A DNA stretch of 31,978 bases from Treponema sp. (GTDB taxonomy: Bacteria; Spirochaetota; Spirochaetia; Treponematales; Treponemataceae): the NCBI GenBank assembly GCA_017544745.1, contig JAFYDO010000172.1, positions 1-31,978 of the forward strand, read 5' to 3'. Positions 21,952 through 29,782 of this stretch are shown piece by piece (position 1 is the first letter of the stretch; every line of letters starts with the position of its first letter). The translations under genes were made by a program, and so were the position numbers. The notes below the pieces were generated by a model. The model did not search any database. It was not told the origin of the DNA and saw only the letters and a program-made list of their open reading frames with translations.

Positions 21952-24119
21952 GACTTTCTCACTTCCTTTATCCTTAACTGCGGAGTTACCGTGCCGTTAA
22001 AGTAATTTCTTACAATTGTATACAGTATGTCGTAGCTTTGACCAACTACAATTTCTTTTCCAAGCAGTGCAGCCTGTCCAAAAAACATACCGGGAAATTT
22101 GTATTTGCCAAATTCAAAAACAAGCTTGAGCGACAGGGGTTCTTTTTTACCCTGAATCATGGCATCTACAACCTTAACGTTTCTGGATGTAAGCATAAGC
22201 TCCTGATTTTCTGCTCCAAAAGGCTCCAGCTTGTCTAAAAGCTCAAAGGTCTGCGGAGTAAGATACTCAGGTGGAATCTCTGCATCTATATTAATATCGA
22301 GATTTTCTGCTTCCAAGTTTATAGAAGGAATGATTTCTTTAATTTTTTGATAAAACAATTCTAGTCTGTCCTGTGCAAAACTAAAGCCCGCAGCAGCATT
22401 ATGTCCGCCATAGTTTATAAAAAAGTCGCCAAACTGGGCAAGAAAAGAAGTTGTAACAAGACCGCGGCAGCTTCTCATGGAGCCTTTGTAAACATCATCA
22501 GATTTTGTTACGATAACCGAAGGCAGATTATATTCCTGCATAAGTCGGCTTGCAATGTTTCCGGTAATACCTGCATGAAGCTCTTCGTTTACAATTACAC
22601 ACAGCTTGTTCTGGTTTTCCTGAATGTTGGAGCTTACTGTTTCTTTAATCTTATACATTCCAAGATTTACAAGCTCCTTGCGTTTTTCATTAAGCTCAAA
22701 GATTTTTGAAGCAAGCTCGTTTCGTTCTTTTGGAGAATCCGAAATCAAAAGCGAAAGTGCCAGATCTGCCTGCCCAAGTCTTCCCGCTGCATTGAGGGCA
22801 GGAGTAACTGTCCACGATAAATCTGTAGAAGTTATTGCAGGTGTATTAATTTTGAGCTGAACAAAAAGCTCTGCAAGGCCCGGTCGTGGCCCAAGTTCTT
22901 TTATAGAAGCAATTCCGTTTTTTACAAAAATGCGGTTTTCGTTTTTTAAAGGCATTATATCTGCAATTGCAGCAAGTGCTACAAGCTGAAGATCCTTTTT
23001 CTCGTTTTCTGCAGCGCCTTTGTTTTGCAATGAAATAAGTTTTTTACAGTAAGTAACATAAAGATTATAGAGGGAATCAATTATAGTACAAGGCTCTGAT
23101 GAATATTTTGCAATTGTAGATGCCGAAAGAAGCTGCTTAGAAGTTTTTCCCCTTAACTGAGGAATGATTTTTGTAACTTCGCTTTGTAAATCGTAAATAC
23201 TAAATTCTATTCCTTTTCCAAAAATCTGATTCAAAAGGTTTTTTGTTTCAGCTGCATTCCAGGCATAGATTACCTGACCCTGCAAAAAGTAAGGAAGCTT
23301 TAAGTCATAAATAGAGGTTTTGCCAGGAACTATAGTTTCATGCAGCTCCTTAACTTTTACAAGATTGCGTATTTTTACACAGTGAATTTCTACATGGGGT
23401 GTGGTCCCTGAAATGTCCGGGGTCCCTGAGCCTGTCGAAGGGCCGGAAGTGCAAACTTCCATCAAACAAATCTCTGAATTATAAAAGTCTGTCTGCGAAA
23501 ACCTGAGCGCACTTACAAGCTTGTATGCAACCGCTGCACCAGAAATATCTACAAAAGGGTAGCCCGAATCTGGTGCCTTAGGGTCAAGAATTACAACAGC
23601 AGCAGGAAGATTTTCGGGCGCATTGTGATGGTCTGTAACAATAACGTCAATTCCAAGACTTACCGCATAATCAATTTCTTCTAGATTTGAAATACCGCAG
23701 TCAACAGTAATTATAAGCGTGCCGTTCTGCTCGGCAAATTCGTCAATTGCTTTTTTTGAAAGTCCGTAGGCTTCACTTTCGAGGGGCAGGCGGCAGCATA
23801 CATCAAGACCACGTGCCTTAAGATAGTCATAAAGAATTGTTGTACTGGTTACACCGTCTACATCGCGGTCGCCAAAGATAAGAACTTTTTCGCCTTCTTC
23901 TATGGCCTGATTAATTCGCTCAACAGCGTCTTCCATGGAATTGAATAAAAAGGGATTGTGTGTGAATCGCAGGTCATTTTCGAGGTAGTAGAGGATGTCG
24001 TTTCCCTGTGTGATTCCGCGTCGGACAAAAATGGACGCTAAGATTTTATCTATATTATACTTCTGGCAAAGCGGCGTAATATCCTGCGCCGTCACCGGAC
24101 TTTTCACCCAATTATTCAA
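21948..24119 (-). CDS. recJ: Single-stranded-DNA exonuclease RecJ, with an in-frame repeat insertion
   Basis: A 5'-3' single-strand exonuclease of recombination and mismatch/base-excision repair. The 723-residue protein shows the DHH-family motifs: FGDRDVDGVTSTTIL (84-89 is the DHDADG-type site), ITVDCGISN, VTDHHNAPENLP and, near the C-terminus, the DHHA1 motif NYGGHNAAAGFSF. The start is TTG at 24119 with a strong AGAGGGG ribosome site. Residues about 223-242 (TSGPSTGSGTPDISGTTPH) are low-complexity, out of character and encoded by an interspersed DNA repeat at 23396-23448. They lie between conserved blocks, so the gene appears intact but lengthened. It follows recO after a palindromic repeat of about 67 bp. 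Confidence 0.94.
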   Translation of the reverse strand: MNNWVKSPVTAQDITPLCQKYNIDKILASIFVRRGITQGNDILYYLENDLRFTHNPFLFNSMEDAVERINQAIEEGEKVLIFGDRDVDGVTSTTILYDYLKARGLDVCCRLPLESEAYGLSKKAIDEFAEQNGTLIITVDCGISNLEEIDYAVSLGIDVIVTDHHNAPENLPAAVVILDPKAPDSGYPFVDISGAAVAYKLVSALRFSQTDFYNSEICLMEVCTSGPSTGSGTPDISGTTPHVEIHCVKIRNLVKVKELHETIVPGKTSIYDLKLPYFLQGQVIYAWNAAETKNLLNQIFGKGIEFSIYDLQSEVTKIIPQLRGKTSKQLLSASTIAKYSSEPCTIIDSLYNLYVTYCKKLISLQNKGAAENEKKDLQLVALAAIADIMPLKNENRIFVKNGIASIKELGPRPGLAELFVQLKINTPAITSTDLSWTVTPALNAAGRLGQADLALSLLISDSPKERNELASKIFELNEKRKELVNLGMYKIKETVSSNIQENQNKLCVIVNEELHAGITGNIASRLMQEYNLPSVIVTKSDDVYKGSMRSCRGLVTTSFLAQFGDFFINYGGHNAAAGFSFAQDRLELFYQKIKEIIPSINLEAENLDINIDAEIPPEYLTPQTFELLDKLEPFGAENQELMLTSRNVKVVDAMIQGKKEPLSLKLVFEFGKYKFPGMFFGQAALLGKEIVVGQSYDILYTIVRNYFNGTVTPQLRIKEVRKS
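23396..23448. repeat. Interspersed palindromic repeat inserted in frame within recJ
   Basis: The core is GGTCCCTGAGCCTGTCGAAG followed by GGCC (23421-23444), a quasi-palindromic dispersed repeat known from several bacterial genomes (from memory, not searched). A partial second copy, GTGGTCCCTGAAATGTCCGG, precedes it at 23401-23420. Read on the recJ strand it gives GPSTGSGTPD without stops, so the reading frame is kept. Confidence 0.6.
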
Positions 24120-24138
24120 TTTTTCCCCTCTATATGTG

Positions 24139-24205
24139 TGTCATGCCGAACTTGTTTCGGCATCTCTATTGTAAATGAGACCCCGAAACAAGTTCGGGGT
24201 GACAG
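24139..24205. repeat. Double-hairpin palindromic repeat between recO and recJ
   Basis: The outer inverted ends are TGTCATGCCGAACTTGTTTC and its near mirror, closing with GGGGTGACA. Each half also folds alone: ATGCCGAA/TTCGGCAT and ACCCCGAA/TTCGGGGT. It begins 1 base past the recO stop and ends 5 bases before the recJ ribosome site. It is a dispersed-repeat type and may alter the recO-recJ mRNA. No T-tract follows, so a terminator role is weak. Confidence 0.8.
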
Positions 24206-24206
24206 T

Positions 24207-24944
24207 TTATAATATCCCAGTCCCTGTCTTAATTGTATTTAATTCCGTTTCAAGATTCTTTTCTAACAGAAAAAACACAAACTGCTTAATTTCTCCATAA
24301 ATTGTTTTATCTACAGGTATTTTGCGTACCTCGGAAGGAGTTAACGAAGAAACAGCCGCAAGATAACTGACTGCTTCATTTTTTACAGGAATTAAATGTG
24401 TAGATTGTTCATCCCGCTCCCACGTAAAACAATTTTCTATTATATTATAATACGAAACCGCATCTCTTGCAAATGCCTGCGAGCCAGTCGTTTCCGGGCG
24501 AACTCCCATAAGTTCCAGATAGCGCCACAAAAAGCGGATTAGTCCAAGTCGGGACTGTTCTTCGTCACAAAGCTCCATTCCGTCCAAAAAGCCCTGAATG
24601 AGTGTAAAACAATGATCGGGACTTCCTGCACAACGTGTTTTTATTGCAAGCTCTGCGGCAAGAGAGGCTGCATACTGCTTAAACAGGTTTTGTCCAAAGC
24701 TCGTGTGATAATTTGCAACCTCCATGTCGCTTATTTTAGTCTGTTTTTTTTCGGGGTTTTCGTAAAGCCAGATTTTACCCGAATGCCATAATGCAACAAG
24801 GGATTTGAGCTTGGACTTAGGTCCGCCGTAAAGAGTAGCATAAATTATACCTTTATCCGGCGTGAGTACAGTAACAGTACTGTTATTTTCTCCCGTCGGT
24901 TTTAGGTTGAGGATAATGGCATTGGTGTAATAGGAACGGTTCAC
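24207..24944 (-). CDS. recO: DNA repair protein RecO
   Basis: The RecF-pathway mediator that helps RecA load on SSB-coated DNA. The 245-residue protein has the typical N-terminal OB fold (SYYTNAIILNLKPTGENNST, then TPDKGIIYATLYGGPKSKLK) and the helical C-terminal domain (GLIRFLWRYLELMGVRPE). The four-cysteine zinc site of many RecO proteins is not evident; only RCAGSPDHC is seen. The start is GTG at 24944, overlapping the araD stop (GTGA), and the N-terminus fits the family well. Translation is thus coupled to a sugar-metabolism gene. Confidence 0.9.
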   Translation of the reverse strand: MNRSYYTNAIILNLKPTGENNSTVTVLTPDKGIIYATLYGGPKSKLKSLVALWHSGKIWLYENPEKKQTKISDMEVANYHTSFGQNLFKQYAASLAAELAIKTRCAGSPDHCFTLIQGFLDGMELCDEEQSRLGLIRFLWRYLELMGVRPETTGSQAFARDAVSYYNIIENCFTWERDEQSTHLIPVKNEAVSYLAAVSSLTPSEVRKIPVDKTIYGEIKQFVFFLLEKNLETELNTIKTGTGIL

Positions 24945-25657
24945 TTCCCTTGTCCGTAATAAGCATTAGGACCATGCTTGCGCATATAATGCTTATTTAC
25001 AATATAGTCTGGAAGCGGTGTTGCGTCCGGATTAAGGGCTATGGTGTTGAGTGCCATTTTGCAGATTTCTTCCAAAACTGTTCCATTATATACAGCTTTT
25101 TCTGCAGTTTTTCCCCATGCAAAAGGTCCGTGTCCGCCGCAAAGCACCATATTTACTTCGCCTGGATTAAGTCCAAGGTCTGCAAAGTGTTTTACAATTA
25201 AAAGACCGGTTTCTTTTTCGTAGTCGCTTTCTACTGCTTCCTTACTCAGATATGGAGTGCATGGAATGGCCTTCTGGATGTGGTCTGCGTGCGTAGTTCC
25301 AAAAAGAGGTACGCTTCTTACAGCCTGTGCCCAGCTTACAGCAAAGGTAGAGTGTGTATGGATAATTCCGCCAACTTCTGCACCCTTGTTTACAGCAAAC
25401 TCTTTGTACAAAACTGCGTGGGTAGGGGTGTCGCTGGAAGGATTCATGCTGCCGTCTACCTTGTTACCGTCCAGGTCAATAATAACCATGCTTTGGGGTG
25501 TTAGTTCCGGATAAGGAACTCCCGACGGTTTAATTGCAAAAACGCCCTTGTCCTTATCAAACGCAGAAACGTTTCCCCAGGTATAAAGAGCCAGATGGTT
25601 CTCCGGTATTTTCATATTGGCTTCGTAAGCCTGTTGTCGTATTGTTTCGTAGGTCAT
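24941..25657 (-). CDS. araD: L-ribulose-5-phosphate 4-epimerase
   Basis: Interconverts L-ribulose 5-phosphate and D-xylulose 5-phosphate, feeding L-arabinose into the pentose phosphate pathway. The 238-residue class II aldolase-type enzyme has TWGNVSAFD, KPSGVPYPEL, SSDTPTHAVLYKEF, zinc ligands His100 and His102 (IIHTHSTF) and His176 (CGGHGPFAWG), and Asp125 in GTTHADH. The C-terminal NAYYGQGK matches close AraD proteins. UlaF and SgbE are near relatives, but the partner kinase favours the arabinose pathway. The ATG shares one base with the kinase stop (TAATG), and its own stop overlaps recO. No araA isomerase is in the window. Confidence 0.93.
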   Translation of the reverse strand: MTYETIRQQAYEANMKIPENHLALYTWGNVSAFDKDKGVFAIKPSGVPYPELTPQSMVIIDLDGNKVDGSMNPSSDTPTHAVLYKEFAVNKGAEVGGIIHTHSTFAVSWAQAVRSVPLFGTTHADHIQKAIPCTPYLSKEAVESDYEKETGLLIVKHFADLGLNPGEVNMVLCGGHGPFAWGKTAEKAVYNGTVLEEICKMALNTIALNPDATPLPDYIVNKHYMRKHGPNAYYGQGK

Positions 25658-27255
25658 TAGAGAGCCTCCACAGCTGCTTTTTCGATAGACAAACCTTTCA
25701 TATATCTTTCAAAATAGATGTTGAACGACTCAACCAGTTCTGCTTCTGGAGCCGATGTTGTCTTTTTGCAGCTGCCAAATACTTCGCTGTTGAGGAAGTC
25801 TGGAAGAACTTTGCCTTTACTGTCTGCACTGTAGGCTGCGAGTAATGCCATACCCCATGGACCACCTTCGCCTGCAGTTTCCATAGCGCTAACGCTTGTT
25901 TTCATTGCAGCTGCCATGTATTTAAGACCAGCTTCTGTCTTAAAATATCCGCCGGCCCCTGTCATGCTTTCTACAGGAACCTTTTCCTTATCGTAAAGAA
26001 TGTCCATACCGGCACGGAGTGCACCCAGTGACGCAAACATCTGAACACGCATAAAGTTTGCAATATTGAATTTTGCGTTTTCTGCGCGTACAAAAAGCGG
26101 ACGTCCGCTTGTAAAGCCTGTGATTGTTTCACCAGAAAGGTAGTTGTAAGCAAGGAGACCACCGCAATCCTTGTCTGCTTCGAGTGATTTATTAATCAAA
26201 TCATCAAAGAACTTACCGATTTTTGGAATATCGTTTCCGCACATAGTCTGTGCAACTTCGTAGAAAAGATCCATCCAGTAGTTGTGTTCTCCTGTACAGT
26301 TATTACAGTGAACCATTGCAACAGGGTAGCCGTCAGGAGTAGTAACAATATCAATAATACCAGGGTAAACGTTGGCCAGGTCTTTTTCCAAAACAACCAT
26401 GCTGAATACAGAAGTTCCGGCAGAAATATTACCGGTTTTGGCTTTTACAGAGTTTGTCGCAGCCATACCGGTTCCTGCGTCTCCTTCTGGAGGACAGAAC
26501 GGAATACCTGCCTGCAAGTCTCCGCTTGGGTCAAGGAACTTAGCACCAGCTTCAGTCAAAGTGCCTGCAGCTTCACCGGCCATCAAAACCTTAGGGAATA
26601 CTTCGTTTATCTTAAAGCCATACTTAGAAACTTCTGGCAATGCCTCAAACTTTGCAATATATTCTGCATTGTAATCAGCTTTTGAGCCGTTGAGCTTTAC
26701 AGGGAACATACCAGATGCATCACCAACACCAATAACCTTCTGGCCTGTGAGCATGTAGTGAATGTATGCCGCAAGAGTATAAACGTTCTTAATCTGTGGA
26801 ACGTGTGGTTCATTCTTTAAGATTGCCTGGTAAAAATGGCTGATTGACCAGCGCTCAGGAACCGGGAAGTTGAAAAGCTCCGAAAGCTTGAGAGAAGCCG
26901 CACCGGTAATAGTATTGCGCCAGGTACGGAACGGCACTAGCAGCTTTTCATCCTTATCAAAAGCCAGGTAACCGTGCATCATAGCAGAAATACCACCAGC
27001 ACGGAACTTTGTAAGCTTTACGCCGTATTTTTCCTGTACGTCTTTTTTAAGTTCAGCATAACAGGTCTGGAGTCCTTCGTGAATCTGTGTGAGCGGATAA
27101 GTCCAGATGCCGTTTTCGAGGGAGTTTTCCCAGGTGTAAGAACCACCGGCAATTGGTTCATATTTTTCGTTAATCAGCACAGCCTTAATGCGTGTTGACC
27201 CAAATTCAATACCCAAAACAGCCTTTCCGGCCTCAATAAGTTCTTTATTTTCCAT
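25657..27255 (-). CDS. araB: FGGY-family carbohydrate kinase, probable L-ribulokinase (Bacteroides-type AraB)
   Basis: Likely phosphorylates L-ribulose to L-ribulose 5-phosphate for the adjacent epimerase. The 532-residue protein has the FGGY fold: AVLGIEFGSTRIKAVLI at the N-terminus (phosphate-1 loop), AMMHGYLAFD, GDASGMFP, TGNISAGTSVFSMVV (phosphate-2 region) and GAGGYFKTEAGLKYMA (adenosine region). Length and character resemble the non-enterobacterial ribulokinases found beside araD in Bacteroides and clostridia rather than E. coli AraB. Xylulokinase is the main alternative, but the position directly upstream of araD argues against it. The ATG at 27255 has an AAAAGGATT ribosome site and is first in the araB-araD-recO-recJ-M23 run. 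Confidence 0.85.
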   Translation of the reverse strand: MENKELIEAGKAVLGIEFGSTRIKAVLINEKYEPIAGGSYTWENSLENGIWTYPLTQIHEGLQTCYAELKKDVQEKYGVKLTKFRAGGISAMMHGYLAFDKDEKLLVPFRTWRNTITGAASLKLSELFNFPVPERWSISHFYQAILKNEPHVPQIKNVYTLAAYIHYMLTGQKVIGVGDASGMFPVKLNGSKADYNAEYIAKFEALPEVSKYGFKINEVFPKVLMAGEAAGTLTEAGAKFLDPSGDLQAGIPFCPPEGDAGTGMAATNSVKAKTGNISAGTSVFSMVVLEKDLANVYPGIIDIVTTPDGYPVAMVHCNNCTGEHNYWMDLFYEVAQTMCGNDIPKIGKFFDDLINKSLEADKDCGGLLAYNYLSGETITGFTSGRPLFVRAENAKFNIANFMRVQMFASLGALRAGMDILYDKEKVPVESMTGAGGYFKTEAGLKYMAAAMKTSVSAMETAGEGGPWGMALLAAYSADSKGKVLPDFLNSEVFGSCKKTTSAPEAELVESFNIYFERYMKGLSIEKAAVEAL

Positions 27256-27275
27256 TTTGTTAATCCTTTTACCAT

Positions 27276-27281
27276 ATTATA
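27276..27281 (-). promoter_or_regulatory. Candidate -10 element of the araB operon
   Basis: A perfect TATAAT on the minus strand lies 20 bases before the araB ATG, predicting a short leader of about 13 bases with AAAAGGATT inside it. No good -35 hexamer is seen at 17 bases, which could mean an activator-dependent promoter. Confidence 0.45.
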
Positions 27282-27323
27282 CCGCAAAAACGAGGAAAAT
27301 AAATAGAAAATATTATTTAAAAA

Positions 27324-27371
27324 GTGGGAATTTTTTAAGCGATTAGTTTTTAGCCTTGATATTTATCCCAC
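27324..27371 (-). terminator. Weak possible terminator after the beta-helix lipoprotein gene
   Basis: On the minus strand GTGGGA (27371-27366) can pair with TCCCAC (27329-27324), which is followed by a run of T residues. The stem is only 6 bp with a long loop, so the call is tentative. Confidence 0.25.
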
Positions 27372-27409
27372 AGTGCTGCTACGTGGCAATTCACTTATAA
27401 CAAGAACTC

Positions 27410-29626
27410 TTAGTTAATAATCAACTTTTCCGGCAATCCATCAAAGTGTACATTATTAACAAAATACTGATATGTTACACTGGTAGAATTATCTTTAATA
27501 AAGACTTCATAAAAATTATCATATTTTAAAGTGCTGTTTGGATAATGTTCAACTAAATTACCTGCATTACTGGTTACTTCTGTTGCCTCAGGATTGTAAG
27601 TAATAGTAAAGCTTTCACTTGATGTTGAGTTTTCAGTAAGTTGTTTGAAATATCGGAAGTAAATATCAATTGTATAATTATCTGGTATAGAGCTTATTCC
27701 AAGTATAGGTGCTGTTGTAAACTGGATTGTGGTGTTTTCCGAATTTAATACGATAGAACCGTCTTCTGTAGTTGCTACTACAGGAGAATTCGTAATAATT
27801 GTTTCACCAACTCCTCCTGTAGCAGTAACAGTGCATGTATTTGAATGCGGGTGATATAGATATTTTTCATTTTTATAATAAAATTGGTTATCCAGAGAGT
27901 AGGTATATTGTTTTCCCTTGTTTACAAAATAATCAATTACAGGTTCTTGCCCCTGTAAATTATTCAAATTGTTAATATGCAGAGTATTTTTATTATCACT
28001 GGAAGTTCGTAATAATGAATCAAAATAAACTATATTATCTGTTTCAGGAAAATAAGGCACAGTAATTTTTATACCGTCACTAATATTTTCTGTCTGTATG
28101 CTGATTTCATTTGAACCACCTTTCGCTTCTACAGCTATATAAGGATTTCTGTCAGAAGTATAATAGATGGTTGTAGAATCATATTTATCTGTATCTACAT
28201 AATATGCATATTCTTTTCCCGGAGTTACATAAGAATCAAGGAATACTATTGAAGTAGAAGCCGGCGGATTTTCATTATTATAATCTTCAAAATTGAATAG
28301 TTTGGTATTTGTTGGTTTCCATTCATTATTGCTATCTTTTACTGCTTCATAAATGTCAATTCGTTTATAATACATGCTTTCATGACTTACTTTAATTTTG
28401 TTTCCCTGTGCAGTTGCTTCAATTTCTACCGCTGGTTTAGCTGGATTATCGGGTAAAACAAGTTTGACTGGCATTCCGCAATTCTTAACATCAAAGATTT
28501 TGCTATAAGAACTACCAGAACTGTTTGGTCGTGCTTCAGAAAATTCTCCTTTTACAAGACCTGCTGAGGCAAGAATAAAAGTTGTATCATACATATGGTC
28601 AAATAATAAGCTATTTGTCTCTGAATTTAGATATTCCTGTGAATGAAGTTCTGGATTTCCGTAAATATTTTCAGATGTATAAAGATATAGTTTTATACTG
28701 TCTTTAAGTTTATAAAGTTTTATTTTATATTGTTCCATTTCTGCACTAATAGAATCTATACGGAAAATGTATTCATAATAGTAATCTGTATTTTCAAAGC
28801 AGGTGCCTTCAACAGAACCATCATTTTCAAATATCAATGTTGCATTTTCATATTTTACAATAGGAGGAATAACCGCTTCATTTGGAGCAATAACAACTGT
28901 CGCACCGCTTTCCACAGCTTCATCTGTAAGTGTAACCTCTGTAGTACCTTCAATACTCTGAATATCAGCCTTACCGTCAATGATAATCTGGGCTGCACTC
29001 TGGTCGCCTTGAGGTGCAGAAACTTCAATCTTTTCTACAGTTCCACCTTTAACGGTAACCTTATCAACATTTTCATTTACAGTGATGGCTTTAATTACAA
29101 TATTTTCTTCCGATTCTATTTTTGTGCCGGCGGCATCTACTACAAGAGCTTCTACTTCAGAAGTTCCTTCCACGGCAACACGGACTGCGTCTTTTTTTAC
29201 TTCTACGCTGGCAACTTTGGAGTTTTTAATGTGGATACTGTTGGAACCACCGCCGTTTACTACAAGCTTAGTAATGTTGCTGCAGCCGGTGAGTGTAACG
29301 TCACCATCGCCAACCTGCTGGTCAATGATGATTATGGCATTGCTTACATTTACTAATTCTGTACCACTGGCTTTTATGGTAAGGCTTTTGCCACCGAGTT
29401 TAAGATTTTTGATAGTGATGGCTTTTGAAACCTGGGCATCCTCTGCAATTTCGGCGCCTTCAAAATCAATTGAAGTTTGTGCCTGGTCAATTTTTTCTGT
29501 CAAAGTCTTTTCCACAGGTGCCTGGTCTGGAATATTGGCAGCTGGCGTTTCAGGTGCTCCCGGACAGCTTGTAAAGAGTAATGCTAAAGAAAGAATGATA
29601 ACGATTTTTGATATAATACTTTTCAT
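27410..29626 (-). CDS. Large lipoprotein with a beta-helix-like N-terminal region and Fn3-like modules
   Basis: A 738-residue predicted lipoprotein. MKSIISKIVIILSLALLFTS leads to Cys21 (lipobox LFTSC). Mature residues about 40-240 are repetitive short beta strands (ITIKNLKLGGKSLTIKASGT, then SIHIKNSKVASVEVKKDAVR), as in right-handed beta-helix surface proteins. The C-terminal half has beta-sandwich units with a recurring phrase (VTPGKEYAYYVDT and VNKGKQYTYSLDN), suggesting Fn3-like repeats. The frame can be extended 40 codons upstream to 29746, but that stretch is translated dispersed repeat (RHCERSEAIH). The ATG at 29626 has an AAGGGGAA ribosome site and makes a proper signal peptide. It is probably surface-exposed; ligand unknown. 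Confidence 0.85.
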   Translation of the reverse strand: MKSIISKIVIILSLALLFTSCPGAPETPAANIPDQAPVEKTLTEKIDQAQTSIDFEGAEIAEDAQVSKAITIKNLKLGGKSLTIKASGTELVNVSNAIIIIDQQVGDGDVTLTGCSNITKLVVNGGGSNSIHIKNSKVASVEVKKDAVRVAVEGTSEVEALVVDAAGTKIESEENIVIKAITVNENVDKVTVKGGTVEKIEVSAPQGDQSAAQIIIDGKADIQSIEGTTEVTLTDEAVESGATVVIAPNEAVIPPIVKYENATLIFENDGSVEGTCFENTDYYYEYIFRIDSISAEMEQYKIKLYKLKDSIKLYLYTSENIYGNPELHSQEYLNSETNSLLFDHMYDTTFILASAGLVKGEFSEARPNSSGSSYSKIFDVKNCGMPVKLVLPDNPAKPAVEIEATAQGNKIKVSHESMYYKRIDIYEAVKDSNNEWKPTNTKLFNFEDYNNENPPASTSIVFLDSYVTPGKEYAYYVDTDKYDSTTIYYTSDRNPYIAVEAKGGSNEISIQTENISDGIKITVPYFPETDNIVYFDSLLRTSSDNKNTLHINNLNNLQGQEPVIDYFVNKGKQYTYSLDNQFYYKNEKYLYHPHSNTCTVTATGGVGETIITNSPVVATTEDGSIVLNSENTTIQFTTAPILGISSIPDNYTIDIYFRYFKQLTENSTSSESFTITYNPEATEVTSNAGNLVEHYPNSTLKYDNFYEVFIKDNSTSVTYQYFVNNVHFDGLPEKLIIN

Positions 29627-29658
29627 AAATTTTCCCCTTGTTTTGATTAGTGGGAATA

Positions 29659-29688
29659 ATATAACATAAAAATGATTTTTTGTGTAAA
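29659..29688 (-). promoter_or_regulatory. Possible promoter of the beta-helix lipoprotein gene
   Basis: On the minus strand TTTACA (29688-29683) is followed after 18 bases by TTATAT (29664-29659). The leader would be about 25 bases and carry the AGGGGA ribosome site. Support is hexamer similarity only. Confidence 0.4.
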
Positions 29689-29703
29689 AAATTTTTTTGA
29701 GGT

Positions 29704-29752
29704 GGATTGCTTCGCTTCGCTCGCAATGACGATGAGGCCCGTACACAATGAC
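29704..29752. repeat. Dispersed repeat of the ATTGCGAGCGAAGCGAAGCAAT type
   Basis: GGATTGCTTCGCTTCGCTCG continues into CAATGAC, then GATGAGGCCCGTACACAATGAC. This repeat is familiar because its translation (HCERSEAIH one way, DCFASLAMT the other) shows up as false protein N-termini in many genomes. Here it extends both flanking frames artificially. It lies between the divergent lipoprotein and hydrolase genes. Confidence 0.85.
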
Positions 29753-29776
29753 AAATCCTACCTTATCCTATATAAT
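29748..29776 (+). promoter_or_regulatory. Candidate promoter predicting a leaderless mRNA for the hydrolase gene
   Basis: ATGACA (29748-29753), 17 bases, then a perfect TATAAT (29771-29776). Only 6 bases separate the -10 element from the ATG at 29783, so transcription should begin at or within a base or two of the start codon. No ribosome site precedes the ATG. The -35 element overlaps the end of the dispersed repeat. Confidence 0.6.
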
Positions 29777-29782
29777 AAAGCC

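Noticed and set aside
20977..27255. Defence or mobile island suggested by recO/recJ beside unrelated genes
   Set aside because: All genes are ordinary chromosomal families, with no integrase, transposase, toxin or phage genes and no change in codon character.
28730..29669. Two long plus-strand frames opposite the beta-helix lipoprotein
   Set aside because: They are antisense shadows of a low-complexity gene; their Phe/Tyr/Asn- or Ser/Thr-rich composition looks like complementary codons, and the minus-strand gene has a signal peptide and ribosome site.
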